This document shows positions 32,641-35,378 of a DNA stretch of 35,378 nt, piece by piece (position 1 is the stretch's first letter; each line of letters starts with the position of its first letter). The notes under the pieces are model-generated. The model saw only the letters and a list, made by a program, of their open reading frames with translations, was not told the DNA's origin and searched no databases. The DNA is taken from assembly GCA_014799385.1 (NCBI GenBank), contig JAAVIC010000004.1, positions 1 through 35,378 of the forward strand, given 5' to 3'. Source of the DNA: Oscillospiraceae bacterium (GTDB taxonomy: Bacteria; Bacillota; Clostridia; Oscillospirales; Ruminococcaceae). The position numbers were made by a program, and so were the translations under genes.

Positions 32641-32751
32641 TAACCGTGAACAGATTGATTAAGAACAAGATTTTTGTAACTATTATGCGCTGAGTGCTTC
32701 GACCCCAAAAACTGGTAAATCCACTTTGTAATCCGTATCGGGCAACGCATT

Positions 32752-32818
32752 GAAAAAGGTGTGCTAACGCTGAAAATGTACTGTTAGAGTATGTTTATCG
32801 GCATTTGCACACTTTTTT
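32752..32818 (+). terminator. Possible terminator of the late operon
   Basis: AAAAAGGTGTGC and GCACACTTTTTT pair at 11 of 12 positions, with an inner CTAAC/GTTAG stem, and end in six T. The rest of 32819-33239 is AT-rich with no supportable gene. Confidence 0.5.
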
Positions 32819-33239
32819 GATATATGAAAAAGCACAGAAATCCGTTTCGGTGAACATGTTTGAAAATCCGCTCTGTAACTGTCTTTTCGTGATATTTTTA
32901 AGAGGAAAATTACTTCACTCTGCTAAATTGCGGGAAAGAGCAGTTTCAGAGCGTGTTTTTGGATAATTTATTGCATTAAATTGCTAAAGTATTTCGGCGG
33001 ATTATTTTGTGAGCGGTTGGACGACATAACATAATTTTTGCTCACGTGTTCATTTTGACATCTTAGGTATCAGGTGTTTTTTATTGCAACAATCAAGATT
33101 TCATAAGCTATTAAAAATGAGCCGATAAATCATTTCTATCTATAATGTTTATATTGATGGGACGTTTTTGTGAATTTTGTTTAACTTTTGAGATAATATT
33201 TGGTGAAATCGCTGAATTTTGATCAAAAACAAAAAAATG

Positions 33240-33268
33240 TTGATTTTTCTTCAATAAAATGGTATAAT
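33240..33268 (+). promoter_or_regulatory. Promoter of the RelA/SpoT module
   Basis: TTGATT (33240-33245), a 17-bp spacer and TATAAT (33263-33268) with extended -10 TGG, about 70 bp before the first gene. Confidence 0.8.
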
Positions 33269-33340
33269 ATTATCTAACAGCAATTTGAAAGAAGTACAAG
33301 CATCATTTGTACTTTAAAAACTTTTAGGAAGTTGTCATAA

Positions 33341-34300
33341 ATGGAAGAAAATATAAATAACTTTAATGAAAAGGGATTTGAGAAATTCCTAGACGAATAT
33401 CATATAAGAGAGTATTTTGACAATTCTGACTTAGAATTTGAAACCTTACAACAAATTCGTCAGGATTATCAGTTGAACATTGATGCAGTTGAAAAATGCT
33501 GTGAATTGCTTGAATCGTGTGTCCGTAAGGATTTTTCTTTAAAGAGCATTTCCTATCATTCTTTAAGGTGCAGACCTAAAGATTCGGAGCACCTTATTGA
33601 AAAAATTATTAGGAAAAGGGGAAAGGAACAATCCGCGAAATATAAGAATATTAATGTCAACAACTATAAGGAAATTGTTCGGGATTTAATTGGGCTTCGC
33701 ATTTTGGTTATTAAAAAAGAGGATTGGGAGTCCATCCATAATGAGATCTTACACATTTTTTCGGATGATAAAAATTCTGATTGTTATATAGCAGAGAAAC
33801 CTGTGGCTTATATTAGATACGGTGATCGTAACATTTTTGAAGATAAGATCAAAAAAGAGTATTCTAATAAGGGATACAGGTCTCAGCATTACATAGTGCG
33901 ATTCAACGGCTTTTATTGCGAGATTCAGGTGAGAACCCTTGCAGAGGAAGTATTTGGCGAGTTTGATCACAAGGTTAAATACCCTTATCGTAATGATAAC
34001 AATTTTTTGTTGCGGTATACAAATATGCTTTCAAAGCTTACCGATATGATTGATGAGATGATGTCCACCTGTTTCCAGTTAAACGAACCTGGGTGGAAAA
34101 TGAATGCAGAATTTTTTGAGGAAGATTGTTATGATGATTGGTCTCAAACCTCGCAGAGCGTGATTCCGAATGTTTCGCTTGAGGGAGTTGAACTTTCAGA
34201 CTTTGTTGCTGAATCGCCAATCAACATACAGCAGTATGCAATTGATAAGTTGCTAAGAAAGGAAAATGGTAAAAATGGAAAATCAAACAGTAATCAATAA
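33341..34300 (+). CDS. RelA/SpoT-domain nucleotide pyrophosphokinase, toxSAS-like
   Basis: A 319-residue protein with a single RelA/SpoT synthetase domain (about residues 70-215), which transfers pyrophosphate from ATP to a nucleotide or, in toxic members, to tRNA ends. Motifs are RDLIGLRILV (114-123), GYRSQHYIV (178-186), EIQVRT (194-199) and EFDHKVKY (207-214). The usual hydrolase (HD) domain and the regulatory TGS/ACT domains are absent, as in small alarmone synthetases. The C-terminal 100 residues are unassigned. The start follows AGGAAG. It is the first gene of a three-gene AT-rich operon at the right end of the element. A phage-defence toxin (toxSAS/CapRel-like) is the most likely role; a simple ppGpp synthetase is the alternative. 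Confidence 0.8.
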   Translation: MEENINNFNEKGFEKFLDEYHIREYFDNSDLEFETLQQIRQDYQLNIDAVEKCCELLESCVRKDFSLKSISYHSLRCRPKDSEHLIEKIIRKRGKEQSAKYKNINVNNYKEIVRDLIGLRILVIKKEDWESIHNEILHIFSDDKNSDCYIAEKPVAYIRYGDRNIFEDKIKKEYSNKGYRSQHYIVRFNGFYCEIQVRTLAEEVFGEFDHKVKYPYRNDNNFLLRYTNMLSKLTDMIDEMMSTCFQLNEPGWKMNAEFFEEDCYDDWSQTSQSVIPNVSLEGVELSDFVAESPINIQQYAIDKLLRKENGKNGKSNSNQ

Positions 34301-34511
34301 AATAGGGATTGATACGCTCATTCAAGAAATATTGAGCGGAAAATATCCAAAGGATATTTTGCCTAATTCCGCACTTGGCTTTACCGATGAGCAACAGGCA
34401 CAATATTTCTCGAATTTAAGGAGAAATCTCCAATCGGACATGGCACAAGCTGTTATGACAAATTCTCAGAGTTTAGATGATATGGAACTGCTGAAAAAAA
34501 TAAAGGGGTGA
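34275..34511 (+). CDS. Small protein, possible antitoxin of the RelA/SpoT protein
   Basis: A 78-residue protein, charged and probably helical (IGIDTLIQEILSGKYP, later LSNLRR-type helix). Its start overlaps the 3' end of the RelA/SpoT gene by 26 bp; ATG 34275 sits 11 bases behind AAAGGA, while ATG 34266 is only 3 bases behind it, so 34275 is preferred. Tight coupling and small size fit an antitoxin, but there is no known antitoxin motif. Confidence 0.6.
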   Translation: MENQTVINKIGIDTLIQEILSGKYPKDILPNSALGFTDEQQAQYFSNLRRNLQSDMAQAVMTNSQSLDDMELLKKIKG

Positions 34512-34517
34512 TTTGGT

Positions 34518-35033
34518 TTGGCTGAAAAAAGCGATTACTCGGATTTAATCAACAAATTTGGGATTAAAGAATTCAAAACTCGGTTTGAAGAGATTAGAAA
34601 ATCAGCAGAAGAATTTTTAGAGAAATCGGGATTTGAAAGAACTGTTTATTGTAATGAACGCATTCTATCACAGCTGCTTCTTGATTATTATTCCGATATT
34701 GACCGTTTGAAAGATTTTCACAATATAGAACGCACAAGAACCGAGAAAATCTTTGCATACAAGATTTCGTGGATAATTAGAAGGAAACCGTTGCAGTACA
34801 AAGGCAATTTTTTAGATGAAATTGACGTCTTTGTTAATGAGAGATTTGCGGCGTATTTGCTACTTAACGAATGTTTGTGCTGTGGCAAAGAAACTGTTCC
34901 CCCTAATCATCAAAAAGAACTAAATGAATATATTGATCTGTTGCTCTATTATTTTAAATACCGCGATTGTAATCCACAGGCAATAGAACTAGCTATTTTG
35001 TCATTCAAAATGGGAATTCTTGTATCAGAATAA
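34518..35033 (+). CDS. Hypothetical protein of the RelA/SpoT module
   Basis: A 171-residue, AT-rich, largely helical protein. A cysteine cluster (CLCCGKE, about residue 117-123) could bind a metal. The start is TTG 34518, seven bases behind GGGG(TG). It is 6 bp after the small gene and ends the operon 167 bp before attR. It could be a second antitoxin, a sensor or an unrelated cargo gene; no family recognised. Confidence 0.6.
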   Translation: MAEKSDYSDLINKFGIKEFKTRFEEIRKSAEEFLEKSGFERTVYCNERILSQLLLDYYSDIDRLKDFHNIERTRTEKIFAYKISWIIRRKPLQYKGNFLDEIDVFVNERFAAYLLLNECLCCGKETVPPNHQKELNEYIDLLLYYFKYRDCNPQAIELAILSFKMGILVSE

Positions 35034-35054
35034 CACAAAAAACTTTAGATAAAA

Positions 35055-35073
35055 ATCCCCGATTTATCCCCGA
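35055..35073 (+). repeat. Candidate integrase arm-type sites, right end
   Basis: ATCCCCGA at 35055-35062 and 35066-35073, 11 bp apart, the same pair and spacing as at 15323-15341 on the left. From 35074 to 35200 there is no gene. Confidence 0.6.
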
Positions 35074-35200
35074 AAAAGTTAAAATTTCTCATAAATTCAC
35101 GGATTTTAACTTAAATGAAATCAAAGATAAACCGCATAATAATGAGGACTTAAGAGCATTGTTGATTGGTGGACAAAGGGACTTAAATGGCTCAATCAAC

Positions 35201-35217
35201 TCCCCTTATCTCCACCA
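35201..35217 (+). repeat. attR: right attachment core of the element
   Basis: An exact second copy of the 17-bp tRNA-Ala end TCCCCTTATCTCCACCA. The sequence before it does not continue the tRNA, so this is only the attachment core, not a second tRNA. Confidence 0.92.
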
Positions 35218-35262
35218 GTTTAACAAAATCCCCTCGGCACAGCCGAGGGGATTTTGTTAAAC
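35218..35262 (+). terminator. Chromosomal terminator hairpin next to attR
   Basis: A perfect 21-bp stem (35218-35238 / 35242-35262) with a 3-base loop ACA begins directly after attR; its core is CCCCTCGGC/GCCGAGGGG. It would have terminated tRNA-Ala before the element entered. Beyond it (35263-35378) lie further GC-rich hairpins (GCGTTTGC/GCAAACGC, TTGCGGAC/GTCCGCAA, TTTTGC/GCAAAA) and no gene. Confidence 0.75.
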
Positions 35263-35378
35263 ACAAAGGCGTTTGCGACTCGCCGTTGGCGAACCGCAAA
35301 CGCTCTTTGCTAGCGCACTTTTTCCTTTGCGGACTTCGTCCGCAATTTTGCTTCGCAAAACCGGAAAAACTGCGCGGG

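Larger units (their letters stand above)
15264..35217. mobile_element. Integrated element of about 19.9 kb in tRNA-Ala
   Basis: The element is bounded by 17-bp direct repeats at the tRNA 3' end, with a tyrosine integrase at the tRNA-proximal end reading toward it. It carries a phage-type repressor with operators, an initiator with iterons, a primase-helicase, and several AT-rich cargo genes. No relaxase, coupling protein, type IV secretion, terminase, portal, capsid or tail gene is visible. That pattern fits a phage satellite (PICI-like) or an integrative mobilizable plasmid. Base composition is mosaic: the replication genes resemble the chromosome more than the cargo genes at 17129-20092, 23402-25176 and 33341-35033. 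Confidence 0.9.

Noticed and set aside
15264-35217. Conjugative element or complete prophage
   Set aside because: No relaxase, coupling protein, secretion ATPase, terminase, portal, capsid or tail gene is visible in any frame.
1-35378. CRISPR arrays and insertion sequences
   Set aside because: No regularly spaced repeat-spacer array, and no transposase frame or remnant was seen on either strand.

Overview
The window comes from a low-to-mid GC Firmicute, most likely a Clostridia (Oscillospirales/Ruminococcaceae-like) bacterium. The evidence is near-consensus sigma-A promoters (TTGACA, 17-bp spacer, often TGTGG-TATAAT), strong AGGAGG ribosome-binding sites with TTG starts, a 3D/G5-domain cell-wall protein, HPr-like proteins, the long single-chain PurL and MtaB. 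The species is not identified.

Positions 1-15280 are chromosome. In order they hold: a leftward promoter at the edge (126-154) for a gene outside the window; a leftward YabE-like G5/3D wall protein; two leftward HPr-like proteins that lack the active-site histidine; rightward mtaB, purL and a K+/H+ antiporter, the last two each preceded by a hairpin-rich inverted-repeat element; a secreted C39-like cysteine peptidase followed by three tandem paralogous lipoproteins; and a tRNA-Ala(CGC) gene.

Positions 15264-35217 are an integrated genetic element of about 19.9 kb. Its ends are an exact 17-bp repeat of the tRNA 3' end, with a tyrosine integrase beside the tRNA. It has phage-like control (an XRE repressor and two promoters, each carrying three 21-bp operators), a replication module (initiator protein, 23-bp iterons, primase-helicase, probable antisense control of the initiator leader) and a run of small unknown genes ending in an Ig-like-repeat protein. 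I see no relaxase, conjugation gene, terminase, portal or capsid, so it looks like a phage satellite or a mobilizable integrative plasmid, not a full prophage or ICE. AT-rich cargo sits between the core modules: a membrane protein, a DUF262 protein, an Abi_C plus TIR-like pair, and at the right end a RelA/SpoT-domain protein with two small partners. Most of these resemble anti-phage defence genes.

The most unusual signal is a conserved promoter of about 127 bp with two direct repeats 20 bp apart. It occurs three times: at the left edge, in front of the C39-lipoprotein operon, and inside the element in front of the membrane protein. This suggests one regulon spanning host and mobile element.
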